Shown: piece after piece, positions 35,125 to 45,083 of the stretch
Layout: every line of letters starts with the position of its first letter
Position numbering within the stretch: position 1 is the stretch's first letter
Assembly: GCA_963780345.1 (NCBI GenBank)
Contig: CAWABU010000001.1
Span: forward strand, 1 to 64,000
Length of the DNA stretch: 64,000 bases
Direction: 5' to 3'
Origin: PALSA-693 sp963780345
Lineage (GTDB): Bacteria > Actinomycetota > Acidimicrobiia > Acidimicrobiales > Palsa-688
Notes under the pieces: model-generated
Databases searched by the model: none
Told to the model about the DNA's origin: nothing
The model's input: only the letters and a program-made list of their open reading frames with translations
Program-made: the position numbers and the translations under genes

Positions 35125-36933
35125 TCATTGGTGCGCCGGCGCCAGGTCGAGCAGTACTTCGATGACTCCGGTCCGGCCGACGTCGGTCACGGCGAAGCTG
35201 GGATTGGGGATGTGCCAGTCCGAGAAGGTGATAGGGATGTCGGCGTTGAGATCGATGGTGCCACCGACGCGCTCGGCGTGTAGCGGGAACGTGATCGGCC
35301 GGGTGACGTTCCGAAGGTCGAGCAGGCCGGTGGCTTCGGCCGTCACGATCTGACCGGGTGCCGGCACCCGGCCCAGCTGGATGGGCTGAGTGAGATGAAA
35401 GCTGGCGTGCGGGTAGTCGTAGGTCTTCATGATGTAACCGGTGAACTGAGCGTCCCTGGACGGTTGGTCCGACCGCACCGAGGCCATGTCGACGGTGAAG
35501 TCCGCGGCCGTGACCGTCGAGCCGGAGATCACCACGCCCCCGCTGACCTTCGACGTGCGTCCGACCGCGGTGTGATGCTGGCCGAGCAGGATTTCGTCGA
35601 CTCGATAGCCGGCCTGGGATCCGGACGTCGCGGTCCAGGTGCCGCTCACCGGCCCCGGCGTGAGCGGGACATTGCTGGCGTTGAGCGCCGGGGGCAGGCG
35701 CAGCCGGGCCGGAGCGTTGCCGTCGACCAGGTGGAAGAACAGGGGGGGGCCGGCTCCGATGATGACGGCGGCGACGGCCAATGCTCCGAGGGCCCACTTG
35801 ACGCCTCTGCGATGGAAGCGGCGGGCTTTGGCCGGTCGCGTCGGCTTCTCGGTCGGACGGGCGGGCGGGACGGGCGGGTCGACGGTAATGGTTGAGCCGT
35901 CGTCGCGGCTTTGTGGCACCGACCCGGTGCGGGACAGCCACATCAGCTCCCAGTTGCTGAGCGGCCGATCGAGAACGGGGCGACCGGGCGGCGCCGCGAT
36001 CGCCCCGGCGATGGCGGTTTGGACCGGGGTGTCGGTGAGGGGGGATTCGACGCCGCGGGATTGAGCGCGGCGGGACTGAGTGTCGATCCGGTTGGCGGCC
36101 CGTTCGTCCGAGCGGCTCCACTGCCAGAAGATGGGAAAGAAGGCGATGGCGACGACGACTTCGGTCGAGATCCACAGCAGCGCGCCCCCAGCATGGGTAC
36201 TGGACAGGCTGTACATGGAGGCGATGGGTACCCGCGCCGACAGGATGGCCAATCCCAGGATCACCTCGGGGGGGCCGCCCAGCAGGATGTTGACCATCCG
36301 GGTCCCGTACCCCATTTTCCAGTGCACGATCGGGTCGTTCCCGACCATGGGCCACCAGTAAAGGCAGCCCCCGAGAAGGAACAGCACATTGAAGGCGTCC
36401 ATCAGAGCCATGTGGCGCATGGCCACGTCGATGAGCGAGCTCAAAAAGAACGCGAACATGACGCCGAAGTAGAGGATCCACACCGTCACCGGGTGGGTGA
36501 GGACGGCGAAGGGGCGGGAACGAAGGGTCCGCAGCCACGCCACCTTGGTGCGGCGGCTGGCGGTCTGGAGCAGCAGGGTGGAAGGAGCCCCCAGAGCCAG
36601 CAGGGGCGGCGCCACGACCATCAGCAGCAGGTGCTGCAGGACGTGGGCCTCAAAGTACGAACCGGTGAAGGTGGCCACCGGCGACTGTAAGGCCAGGTCA
36701 ACCGCCACCAAGCCGGCGAGGAAGGCGAGAGTGCGCGGCCACGGCCACCGCCGGCCGCGCCCCGCCAGTTGCCAGTCGGCCCGGAGGTACCAGTAGGCGG
36801 CGGCGACCAGCCCGACGACGACCAGCAGGGCGAACGGACTGTCCTCCCAGCGGGTGAGGGCCGCGTGCGGGCTGAAGGTGACCGGGCTCATGCCGTTCAT
36901 GCCGTGCATGCCGGCCGCCCCGGTGGGCATCAT
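35125..36933 (-). CDS. CtaG-like copper/cytochrome oxidase assembly domain fused to YceI domain
   Basis: A 602-residue fusion. The N-terminal 310 residues hold about seven membrane helices of the caa3-type CtaG family: FEAHVLQHLLLMVVAPPLLALG, HPVTVWILYFGVMFAFFLSS, FNVLFLLGGCLYWWPMVG and the Gly-rich ILLGGPPEVILGLAIL. After a Pro-rich linker and one more helix (LGALAVAAVIIGAG), the last 170 residues form a YceI-type beta-barrel: GTWTATSGSQAGYRVDE, HHTAVGRTSKVSGGV, SDQPSRDAQFTGYI. The CtaG family helps put copper into cytochrome oxidase; YceI barrels bind polyisoprenoids. ATG 36933 overlaps the upstream stop (TGATG). Confidence 0.88.
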   Translation of the reverse strand: MMPTGAAGMHGMNGMSPVTFSPHAALTRWEDSPFALLVVVGLVAAAYWYLRADWQLAGRGRRWPWPRTLAFLAGLVAVDLALQSPVATFTGSYFEAHVLQHLLLMVVAPPLLALGAPSTLLLQTASRRTKVAWLRTLRSRPFAVLTHPVTVWILYFGVMFAFFLSSLIDVAMRHMALMDAFNVLFLLGGCLYWWPMVGNDPIVHWKMGYGTRMVNILLGGPPEVILGLAILSARVPIASMYSLSSTHAGGALLWISTEVVVAIAFFPIFWQWSRSDERAANRIDTQSRRAQSRGVESPLTDTPVQTAIAGAIAAPPGRPVLDRPLSNWELMWLSRTGSVPQSRDDGSTITVDPPVPPARPTEKPTRPAKARRFHRRGVKWALGALAVAAVIIGAGPPLFFHLVDGNAPARLRLPPALNASNVPLTPGPVSGTWTATSGSQAGYRVDEILLGQHHTAVGRTSKVSGGVVISGSTVTAADFTVDMASVRSDQPSRDAQFTGYIMKTYDYPHASFHLTQPIQLGRVPAPGQIVTAEATGLLDLRNVTRPITFPLHAERVGGTIDLNADIPITFSDWHIPNPSFAVTDVGRTGVIEVLLDLAPAHQ

Positions 36934-38258
36934 CAGCTGGAGGAGCCGAACTGAATCGGCACGGGGATGCGTTGCGCCCTGGCCCACCCGGTCGACCCCG
37001 TACCAAGGGTCCAGACCGTCAGCACGGTGCCGTCCGCCACCAGCGCCTGGGCCGGGTCGGGACCGGCGACCCGGCCGGCGGGCCCAAAGGCCACCGTGGC
37101 CGTCCCGCTCGGCGGAGGCGGGAGCGAATGCCACCGGGCGCCCGGACCGGCGACGAGGTCAAGTTGTTTGGATCCCGAGGAACTGGACATCAACACGAAG
37201 AGACCGTCACCCTCTGCCGGGCCTATCGAGGTCAACTGCTGATCGGCCGGCAGCTGAAAGGCTGGGGACACCGCCCAATCTACCCCGCCGTCCCGGCTCC
37301 AGGCCGCCAGCAGGGACGTCCCGGATGGGCCGGACGCCGCGAGCAGGGCGGCCAGGCCTCCATTGGTCGGTTCCAGGCTCAGCACGTCGACGCGGGCCCC
37401 GGCGAGCGGTCCCGGGAGGATGACACCGGCCAGTTGCCACCCTGCGGCCCGCTCGACGAAAATCCCGGCCACTCCGGGTTCGGCACAGCGGGCACCCACC
37501 ACCGGGCTGGTCTGCACATACCCGACCGCACCGAGCGCCTCGGGGTCGCAGCGCCGGCCCGAGGCCGTCCCGGCCAACTGGGGCAGCGACGTGAGCTGGT
37601 GCCAGGTTCCCAGGTCCCCAGGGCTCTCCTGAACGGTGATCGTGCCCTGCGGTGAGGCCAGGGCCTGACTCGAGGGGCTGGCCGGCACCGGGCTGGTGGC
37701 CGGCGCCGGGGTGGTGGCCTGTACCGGGCTGGTGGCCTGCACCGGGGTGGTGGCCTGCACCGGGGTCGTCGGCCCGGCGGCGACCAGAGCCAGCGCCTGG
37801 CCGGGCTGGGCCGCGGCCAGCGCGGCGGGCCGGGCCAGCAGCCCCGAGGTCAGCCCGTTGGTCCAGGTGCGCCCGCCGTCGGACGTCGCAATGAGGGGCG
37901 AGAAGTGCAACAGATCGGAGGGCCGGACCCCGACGATGAGGGATCGCCCACCGCTACTGGCCAGGACCAGACCGCCGTTGGTGGCGGTGGCGGTGGCGTC
38001 CACCCGGTCCAACCACGAGGAACTTCCAGCCGGACGATAGAAGAGCTGCCAGAACGTGTTGAGGGCGTCGCCCGTACGACCCATCGGGAGCGTGGCCCAG
38101 GTTCCCCCCGCGGCGTGGAGGGTTGTCGCCAGTGGGGCGGCCACCGGCGGGGCTGCCGCCGTCGTCGTCGGCGACGTCCGGCTGTCGCAGCCGGTGAGCC
38201 CGGCGGCCAGGACCACCCCGGCGACCGCCGCGGCCAGCAAGCCTGGACCACGGGCCAC
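36933..38258 (-). CDS. Exported lipoprotein, possible beta-propeller
   Basis: A 441-residue protein with a lipoprotein signal (AVAGVVLAAGLTGC, lipobox LTGC). The mature part has recurring Asp-Gly-Gly-x-x-Trp motifs (ATSDGGRTWTNG, WSRDGGVDWAV) like BNR/sialidase-type propellers. A six-residue TTPVQA-type repeat runs near residues 165-195. It lies between the SCO1 fusion gene (1-nt gap) and the CtaG-YceI gene (1-nt overlap), so it probably works with them at the membrane surface. Its specific role is unknown. Confidence 0.7.
   Translation of the reverse strand: MARGPGLLAAAVAGVVLAAGLTGCDSRTSPTTTAAAPPVAAPLATTLHAAGGTWATLPMGRTGDALNTFWQLFYRPAGSSSWLDRVDATATATNGGLVLASSGGRSLIVGVRPSDLLHFSPLIATSDGGRTWTNGLTSGLLARPAALAAAQPGQALALVAAGPTTPVQATTPVQATSPVQATTPAPATSPVPASPSSQALASPQGTITVQESPGDLGTWHQLTSLPQLAGTASGRRCDPEALGAVGYVQTSPVVGARCAEPGVAGIFVERAAGWQLAGVILPGPLAGARVDVLSLEPTNGGLAALLAASGPSGTSLLAAWSRDGGVDWAVSPAFQLPADQQLTSIGPAEGDGLFVLMSSSSGSKQLDLVAGPGARWHSLPPPPSGTATVAFGPAGRVAGPDPAQALVADGTVLTVWTLGTGSTGWARAQRIPVPIQFGSSS
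37690..37765. repeat. 18-bp coding repeat in lipoprotein gene
   Basis: ACCGGGGTGGTGGCCTGC recurs about four times with small changes, coding Ala-Thr-Thr-Pro-Val-Gln units on the minus strand. Confidence 0.75.
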
Positions 38259-38259
38259 G

Positions 38260-40149
38260 TCAGGTTCGACCGAGGGTGCGCTTCAGGGCGGCGGCGAGGG
38301 TGACGGTGAAGGACGACTGCGTCGCACTGGTCGCCGGCCCGGGGTCGGTGTTGAGGATCTCGCGGGTGTGACCGGCAGGGTCGATGACATAGGCGAACTC
38401 GCTGTGGTCGACCATGGCGCCGCCGGGTTCGTAGGACACTTCCTCACCGAAGGCCCGCCATACGGCCTGGAGTTCTGGAAGGCGTCCGGTGAGATACAGC
38501 CAGTTGCTGACCTGCTCGAGGCCCTCCTGCTGGTCGAAGGCATTGAGGTAGCTCGCTTCGATATACCGGGGATTGGCGTCGATCGCCACCAGCGCCACCC
38601 GGCGGGCGTCGGCGCCGAGGAGGCCATTGGTCATGCGGAACTCCTGAGCGATGACCGGGCAGTCCGAGGTGCACACCGGGTCAAGAAACGTCAAGGCGAT
38701 GGCCTTGCCCCGCAGGCTCGGCAACGACACCGGGTGACCCTGCTGGTCGACCAGGTCAAAGGTCGGAGCCGCCGTGTCGGTGACGGTGGCGGCGCCGTTG
38801 ACGGCCCGGTTGACGATCGGGTCGGCGTTGGGGGTGGTCGCCGCGGCCGCCATGGGTGCGACCCCGAGGAGGGTGATGGCCACGGCGGCCAGGGCGCCGA
38901 CGGACCGCAGGGCGTAGGCGGGATCGGCCGCCCACCGTTGCCGCCACGTCCATGCGGCCGCGGGAGGGGTCGAGAACTCTGGCCCCGGCACAGGGGCGGC
39001 CGATCGGGCGCCGATCAGGGCCAGGTAGCCGGCGAGGAAGACCAGCGCCATCGGAATCATGCTGTTGGGGTCGGTACCGACGCCGCCCAGGAAACCCAGA
39101 TCCTCGATCAGCACCCAGTCGGCCAGAGCCAGCACGAGCCCGGCTATCACCCCCGCCCGCACGACGCCGGGCCGCCCCGTGAGGAAGGCGGCCCCGATGG
39201 CCGCCAGGGCAATGACGGCGACGAGATTGACCGACCAACCGTGAGCGGCGTCGAACCGGCCGAAGGCCGTGACGAGGGAGGAGAGGAAGTGGGGTTGGGG
39301 GGTCTGCGACATCTCGTGGACCATCGAGGTGAGGGTCCCTGCCGTGGCGTCACGGCCGACCCGGCCCTGCCAGAAGCCGCGACCGGGCCAGGCCTGAAGG
39401 ACGGCCATACCGATGAAGAACAGCCCGGTTGCGGCCAGAATGACCCGACCGAGGCGACGCCCGGCCCAGGCCTGGTCGGGAAGCGCGATCAGGATCCCGG
39501 CCACGCAGTACAGCAGCACCGCCCCGGGCGCCCCGAAGAGCCAGGTCAGGCCCGGGGCGAAGACTCCCCCAAACGACTCCCCGAAAATCCAGACGATGCA
39601 CCCCCATCCGACGGTGGCCAACCCCCCGAGGCGAGACCAGTAGCCGCGGGGCGCGGCCAGCAGCCACAGGCCGAGGCCGACCTGGATCCACACCACCGAC
39701 ACCGCAGCCCCGACCGGGTGGTAGGTCCAGATGGTGAGCCCGGCATTGACGACGTGCTGCACCCACTGCGGCGACGCCTCGGCCGTGGGCTGGATCACCT
39801 GGGGCGCCATGCCCAAGGGCATGGACGCCTGCCCCTGCAAGATCCCGTCAAAAATCCAGAGGAGCCCGAAGGAGATGCGCAACAGGCGTCGGGCCACGGG
39901 CTCGGGGCAGAAAGTCGGGGCCGGGATGGTCGGGGCGGCCAGGGCGGTTTCCGCCGGAGCGGTTTCCGCCGGGCCTGCGGCAGTCGGGCCGCCCGCCATC
40001 CGGGCCCGGCGGAGCTGAGCACCCCGCAGCACGTTCCACGCCACGCCCACCACGGCCAGGATCAGCAGCACCACCAGGCCCTGGTGCAGCAGGTCACGGT
40101 GGAAGGCGGCAACGATGGTGGGGTTGTTGCTGCTGAGGCTATCGCCCAT
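38260..40149 (-). CDS. Multi-TM protein fused to SCO1/SenC copper chaperone domain
   Basis: A 629-residue fusion. About nine helices make up the first 440 residues (QGLVVLLILAVVGVAWNVL, LRISFGLLWIFDGILQGQAS, VLLYCVAGILIALPDQAW, VNLVAVIALAAIGAAFL). The C-terminal 165 residues are a thioredoxin-fold SCO1/SenC domain: PTFDLVDQQGHPVSLPSLRG, TFLDPVCTSDCPVIAQEF with the copper-binding CxxxC, and MVDHSEFAYVID with the third ligand His. SCO proteins load the CuA site of cytochrome oxidase. ATG 40149 is preferred to a TTG at 40188. It heads the copper operon. Confidence 0.88.
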   Translation of the reverse strand: MGDSLSSNNPTIVAAFHRDLLHQGLVVLLILAVVGVAWNVLRGAQLRRARMAGGPTAAGPAETAPAETALAAPTIPAPTFCPEPVARRLLRISFGLLWIFDGILQGQASMPLGMAPQVIQPTAEASPQWVQHVVNAGLTIWTYHPVGAAVSVVWIQVGLGLWLLAAPRGYWSRLGGLATVGWGCIVWIFGESFGGVFAPGLTWLFGAPGAVLLYCVAGILIALPDQAWAGRRLGRVILAATGLFFIGMAVLQAWPGRGFWQGRVGRDATAGTLTSMVHEMSQTPQPHFLSSLVTAFGRFDAAHGWSVNLVAVIALAAIGAAFLTGRPGVVRAGVIAGLVLALADWVLIEDLGFLGGVGTDPNSMIPMALVFLAGYLALIGARSAAPVPGPEFSTPPAAAWTWRQRWAADPAYALRSVGALAAVAITLLGVAPMAAAATTPNADPIVNRAVNGAATVTDTAAPTFDLVDQQGHPVSLPSLRGKAIALTFLDPVCTSDCPVIAQEFRMTNGLLGADARRVALVAIDANPRYIEASYLNAFDQQEGLEQVSNWLYLTGRLPELQAVWRAFGEEVSYEPGGAMVDHSEFAYVIDPAGHTREILNTDPGPATSATQSSFTVTLAAALKRTLGRT

Positions 40150-40369
40150 ACCTGACACGGCCGCTAGCCCTCTCGAGACCCCGGCCAATCAGGCCAACCA
40201 CCACTTATCGTGGTTCCACCACCGGGCGTCTCGCCGTGACGCGACATCCCCATCGCCACGCCTGCCCTCTCACCGTTCATTCAGGCAACGGACGCTACCC
40301 CAACCCCGCCTCCCGGCAGCCGCGGCCGCCCGCCGACTGGACCGGGACCACCGTCGCCCGGGGTGAGGC

Positions 40370-42511
40370 CTACAGGAAGCCCAGGGCGTGCCAGCCGGCC
40401 CAGGTGCCGTTGGCTTGTTGCCAGTTGGTTTGGGCCTGGCCGCTGGCGCTGACGGCGAAGAGCTCCTGCAGGAAACCGTGGGTGCCGGGGGCCCAGGTGA
40501 CGCCGCCGAGGAGGTTGGCGCCGCCCAGGCTGTGCCAGCCGGCCCAGGTGCCGTTGGCTTGTTGCCAGTTGGTTTGGGCCTGGCCGCTGGCGCTGACGGC
40601 GAAGAGCTCCTGCAGGAAACCGTGGGTGCCGGGGGCCCAGGTGACGCCGCCGAGGAGGTTGGCGCCGCCCAGGCTGTGCCAGCCGGCCCAGGTGCCGTTG
40701 GCTTGTTGCCAGTTGGTTTGGGCCTGGCCGCTGGCGCTGACGGCGAAGAGCTCCTGCAGGAAACCGTGGGTGCCGGGGGCCCAGGTGACGCCGCCGAGGA
40801 GGTTGGCGCCGCCCAGGCTGTGCCAGCCGGCCCAGGTGCCGTTGGCTTGTTGCCAGTTGGTTTGGGCCTGGCCGCTGGCGCTGACGGCGAAGAGCTCCTG
40901 CAGGAAACCGTGGGTGCCGGGGGCCCAGGTGACGCCGCCGAGGAGGTTGGCGCCGCCCAGGCTGTGCCAGCCGGCCCAGGTGCCGTTGGCTTGTTGCCAG
41001 TTGGTTTGGGCCTGGCCGCTGGCGCTGACGGCGAAGAGCTCCTGCAGGAAACCGTGGGTGCCGGGGGCCCAGGTGACGCCGCCGAGGAGGTTGGCGCCGC
41101 CCAGGCTGTGCCAGCCGGCCCAGGTGCCGTTGGCTTGTTGCCAGTTGGTTTGGGCCTGGCCGCTGGCGCTGACGGCGAAGAGCTCCTGCAGGAAACCGTG
41201 GGTGCCGGGGGCCCAGGTGACGCCGCCGAGGAGGTTGGCGCCGCCCAGGCTGTGCCAGCCGGCCCAGGTGCCGTTGGCTTGTTGCCAGTTGGTTTGGGCC
41301 TGGCCGCTGGCGCTGACGGCGAAGAGCTCCTGCAGGAAACCGTGGGTGCCGGGGGCCCAGGTGACGGCTGAGCAGGCCGGGATGCCCTTGGCCGCCAGGA
41401 TCCGGGTCGCGGCCGCGTCGACCCGGGCCATCGGGAGGGCGCCGCTGCTGACGGCGTGCAGTAAGGCGCTGACGGTGGCAGACCATTGACCAGCGTCGAT
41501 CATCGCCATATCGGCGCCGGACTCGATGGCCCGGACTGCTGCCGCGGCCTGGGTGTAGCCCGCGGCGGAGATCGCTCCGGCGTCGAGGTCATCGGTCATG
41601 GCCACGCCTCCGAAGCCGACCTGGGTGCGCAGGAACTGGTAGGCGGCCGGCGACAGGCTGGCCGGGACACTGCCGGTCAAGCCGGGCACCATGGGGTGAC
41701 CGACCATGACGACGGGAAGTTGGCCCAGAGCCGCCTGCTCAAACGGGATGAGGTCGTCGGTCTCGAGTTGAGAGAGGGGCGGATCAGTGGCCGGTCCGTT
41801 GTCGGTGTCGGCGCTGGCGTGACCCAGGCCCGGAAAGTGCTTCGCCACCGGGACGACCCCGCCGGCTCGCAACCCTCTGGCGTAGGCGAGGCCATAGCTG
41901 GCGGCCACCCCGCCGTTCTCGCTGAAAGACCGGTAGCTCTCGCCGGCAACCGTGTCGCCCGGGCTCGCAGTATCCAGGACCGGGGCCAGATCCATGGTCA
42001 CTCCGAGGGACGCCATGGCCGATCCATGGCTGGTCATCGCCGACTGCACCTGAGCGGGCGTCCATCCGGCCGCCATCTGGCGGGGCGAGGGCAGCGGCCC
42101 GATGACCTGGGCCAGCCGGGCGATCGGCCCGCCCTCTTCGTCGGTCGACATCCAGGGCACGATCTGGCCATGCGCCCTGGCGCTGGCGTCGAGGCTGCCG
42201 ATCCCCGAGCTGATCGTTGGTCCTGACCCGGCCGCCGGCTGGCCGAACAACACCAACCCGCCGACTCCGGCCGATGCCATTGGCGTGGATGCGCTCAGGT
42301 CCGAGAACTGTCCTGCGACCATGAGCAGCTGTTCAACCCGTTGCGAGACCGGCCAGGCGGTGACCGAGGGCCTGCAGGCCGAAACCGCGGCGTCCAGCGT
42401 CACCGGGCCCTGAGGGTTGGCTCCGGGCCTGGCGTGTCCGCAACCGGTCACCAGGCCGGCCAGGAGCACGAGGCCAGCCATCGCCGAGGCCAGTTTCCAC
42501 CGCCGAGTCAT
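40370..42511 (-). CDS. GH3 (NagZ-like) lipoprotein with seven-blade propeller repeats
   Basis: A 713-residue lipoprotein (LLAGLVTGC lipobox). Residues 45-380 are a glycoside hydrolase family 3 barrel: WMSTDEEGGPIARL, APVLDTASPG, VAKHFPGLGHASADTDNGPA and VAMTDDLDAGAI with the nucleophile Asp. NagZ-type enzymes cleave N-acetylglucosamine linkages. The C-terminal 330 residues are seven 48-residue units that start with VTWAPGTHGF, continue LFAVSASGQAQTNWQQA and close GTWAGWHSLGG. That is the pattern of PLL-type or tectonin-like propeller lectin blades, and the number seven fits one closed propeller. Starts ATG 42511. Confidence 0.88.
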   Translation of the reverse strand: MTRRWKLASAMAGLVLLAGLVTGCGHARPGANPQGPVTLDAAVSACRPSVTAWPVSQRVEQLLMVAGQFSDLSASTPMASAGVGGLVLFGQPAAGSGPTISSGIGSLDASARAHGQIVPWMSTDEEGGPIARLAQVIGPLPSPRQMAAGWTPAQVQSAMTSHGSAMASLGVTMDLAPVLDTASPGDTVAGESYRSFSENGGVAASYGLAYARGLRAGGVVPVAKHFPGLGHASADTDNGPATDPPLSQLETDDLIPFEQAALGQLPVVMVGHPMVPGLTGSVPASLSPAAYQFLRTQVGFGGVAMTDDLDAGAISAAGYTQAAAAVRAIESGADMAMIDAGQWSATVSALLHAVSSGALPMARVDAAATRILAAKGIPACSAVTWAPGTHGFLQELFAVSASGQAQTNWQQANGTWAGWHSLGGANLLGGVTWAPGTHGFLQELFAVSASGQAQTNWQQANGTWAGWHSLGGANLLGGVTWAPGTHGFLQELFAVSASGQAQTNWQQANGTWAGWHSLGGANLLGGVTWAPGTHGFLQELFAVSASGQAQTNWQQANGTWAGWHSLGGANLLGGVTWAPGTHGFLQELFAVSASGQAQTNWQQANGTWAGWHSLGGANLLGGVTWAPGTHGFLQELFAVSASGQAQTNWQQANGTWAGWHSLGGANLLGGVTWAPGTHGFLQELFAVSASGQAQTNWQQANGTWAGWHALGFL
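40387..41367. repeat. Seven tandem 144-bp repeats, identical in sequence
   Basis: Units start at 40387, 40531, 40675, 40819, 40963, 41107 and 41251. All complete units look identical base for base; only the first and last few codons of the array differ. They code the propeller blades of the GH3 protein on the minus strand. Confidence 0.93.
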
Positions 42512-42900
42512 ATGAGATTCCCCGGCACCATCGGTCGTCGTCCCCTCCGTGAAGCTGATTCCGCAGCAGCTAGCCGCGGTGACCTCTGCCCCCGCACCCT
42601 CGACCGGGGGAGCCCAGACTACCGGCCACCAGCTCGGGGGGCAGAGCCTCCGGCGCGCTCACCTTACGACGATAGCCCATGCCCCGACCGGGCGGCATGG
42701 CCGGCGCGGTACGTCATCCGGCGCTGTGCCTGGCCCGTCCTTGACCACGAATGGGAGCTGGAGGACCGCTCCGAGTAGGCCACGGGCGCTTCTTCCAGCT
42801 GGCGTCATCAACGGCATCACGGTTACCGATGCTAAGCGCACGGTAATCTCTCCAGGTCAGCTGGGACCGTATGGACAAGTGAGCTCGACATGGTGACACC
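42512..42900. other. Divergent intergenic region
   Basis: The 389 bp between the GH3 lipoprotein gene and the glycosyltransferase gene contain no supported gene. It must hold both promoters; ACGGTTACCGATGCTAAGCG near 42815-42835 is the most AT-balanced part. Confidence 0.4.
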
Positions 42901-45040
42901 TTGAGAGTGGCCCGTAGCAGGCGGGTTGACCCCCAACCTGCCTCCGGTGCGCTTCTCTCCGACGCTCAAGATGGGGTCACGGGCGTCGCAGGCCCGGGGA
43001 CCCGCTCGCCCGACCTGGTGCCACTGTGGTACGAGCAAGGTTTGGTCATCGTCACCGCCGGGGTGATCTGTGTGGGCGGCGTCGGCCTCCTTTTGGCCGT
43101 GATCGGCGTCTATCACTTCGCCATTGCTCTGGTCGTCGGCGGGTTGGCTACCGTCGCCTTGGCCGCCCTGGCCTGGCCTCGGCGGGCACGCGGCGGAGGC
43201 GCGAACGCGGACCGGTACCTGGCCGGCCATCGGGATGTGCCTCATCGCCGCCGGGTCCGCCGCCTGGAATGCTCACTACGCCGGTCACCACGTCGCCATC
43301 GGACGGGACCCGGGCGTGTACGCCGTGACCGGGAAATGGATCGCCACCCACGGCAACCTGGAAGTGCCCACCGGGCTGGAGTGGACGAGCAAGAGCGACA
43401 ACGTCACCGTCGTCTACGGAGGCTCCTATGGGGCGGGTGACAACGACACCGAATTCCAATTCGACCATCTCACGCCGGTGTTGCTCGCTGAGGCCGACAA
43501 TCTGGGTGGGGACCGGCTCATGTTCAGGGCGCCCGCCTTGATAGGCGCACTGGCGTTAGCCGCGATCTTCGCGGTCGGATGCCGGGTTGTGCGTAGACCC
43601 TGGCTCGTCCTCGCGGCGGTGGCCGGGTTGGCGGTGTCGTTACCACAACTCAATGTCACCCGGGACACTTTCTCGGAGCCCGCCGTCCAACTCCTTTTGT
43701 GGGCGGGCATGTTCCTCGTGTTATTGGCTTACGAACGGGCCAGGCCCGGAGTGGCGCTATTAGCTGGAGCGGCCCTGGCCGGCACCATGATGAGCCGGAT
43801 CGATGCTCCGATGTATCTGGTGCCACTCCCACTACTCGCCGCGTTGACCTGGCTCTCGACGCCGTCCGGGCCCAGGCGTCGGTCGTTGTTGCGCCTTTAC
43901 GGCTTTTTCCTGGTCGGCGCGGTCCCGGTGGCGGTGCTCGCGACAGTCGATGTTCAAGTTCGGGGCGGCGCTTACTACCATGATTTGCACTCTCAGGTGG
44001 TTGAGCTCCAGCTCGGTCTGTCCGTCTCGATCATCGCCGGTGCGCTTCTCGTCTTGCTGTGGCCGCTGGCGAAGCCGCGCTTGTACCGGCCAATCGGATG
44101 GCTGAACTCGCGCCGGAAGGGCATCGCCGTTCTGGTTGGATCCGTCGTGCCGCTGGGCATGATCGCACTCTGGGCGATCAGGCCGGCGAAACCGGCTCAC
44201 GGCGCACCCAACGCCCTGGTGGCCACCCTCCAGAAGCTGGCCGGTCTCCCGGTCGACCCGACCCGGACCTATGCCGAGCTGAGCGTGGTCTGGCAGAGCT
44301 GGTATCTCGGGCCCGTCACCGTCGCGCTGGCGACCGTAGGGGGGGCCGTCTTGGTTGCCCGGGTCATCCGCCGCCCGGACGCGGCGTACTGCCTGGTACT
44401 GAGCTCGGCCGGCTTCGGTACCGCTCTCTATCTGTGGAACCCATCGATCATTCCTGACCAGATCTGGGCGAGTCGGCGTTTCGTCCCGGCGGCCATGCCT
44501 CTCTTGGTGTTGCTTGCGGCATTCGCCCTGGCTGCGATGGCCGAGTCGGCGTGGATGCGGCGCGAAGCACTGTCCCCGGCCGTCCTGGCGATCGGAGGTG
44601 TTGCTCTTGTAGCGTTTCCGCTCGCCACGACCATCCCGGTCGGTCGGTTCTCCCCGGAGTCGGGCTACCTCGCCGGCGTCGAGGCCACCTGCCGCGCCGC
44701 CGGCCCGGACGCCGCGCTCCTCACCGCCGCCAACGACATAGGCGGCCAGGAGCTGGTCGGCGCCCTGCGAACGTGGTGCGGCGTCCCGGTCGCGACCATG
44801 ACCCGTCCGTTTTCAGCGGCGGAGCTTCAGCAGCTGGCCCAGGAGTGGCGGTCCACCGGGCGTACTCTCTGGGTTATCGGCTCCTCGTCGGCGCTCGTGA
44901 CCGCGTCCGCCCCGGGGAGCGCCCCCACTCTCGTCGGGGAGCTGGTCAGCCCGCGCGAGCTGGAGATGACCATCAATCGGCCGCCACAGCATTACGCACC
45001 GGTCGACGCTCCGATCTTTGCCGCCCGGATCCACTCCTGA
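42901..45040 (+). CDS. GT-C fold membrane glycosyltransferase (one frameshift)
   Basis: A multi-spanning protein of about 710 residues. The first frame gives a helix pair (GLVIVTAGVICVGGVGLLLAV, FAIALVVGGLATVALAALAW). Near 43210 a one-base shift leads to the main frame: MCLIAAGSAAWNAHYAGHH, then GRDPGVYAVTGKWIATHG, the acidic first-loop signature of the GT39/ArnT-like GT-C family, followed by about eleven helices and a 150-residue soluble C-terminus. Such enzymes move sugars from polyprenyl phosphate to extracellular targets. Start TTG 42901 or GTG 42907. Confidence 0.75.
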
Positions 45041-45083
45041 CCCATACGGCGAGAGCTCGAGGGGTCGGGCGTGACGAGTACCG

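Noticed and set aside
38056..40155. A 699-codon plus-strand open frame
   Set aside because: Shadow of the SCO1 fusion and lipoprotein genes; no family-like sequence.
40380..41370. Regular repeats that might be taken for a CRISPR array
   Set aside because: Units are 144 bp with no unique spacers and code in frame for propeller blades.
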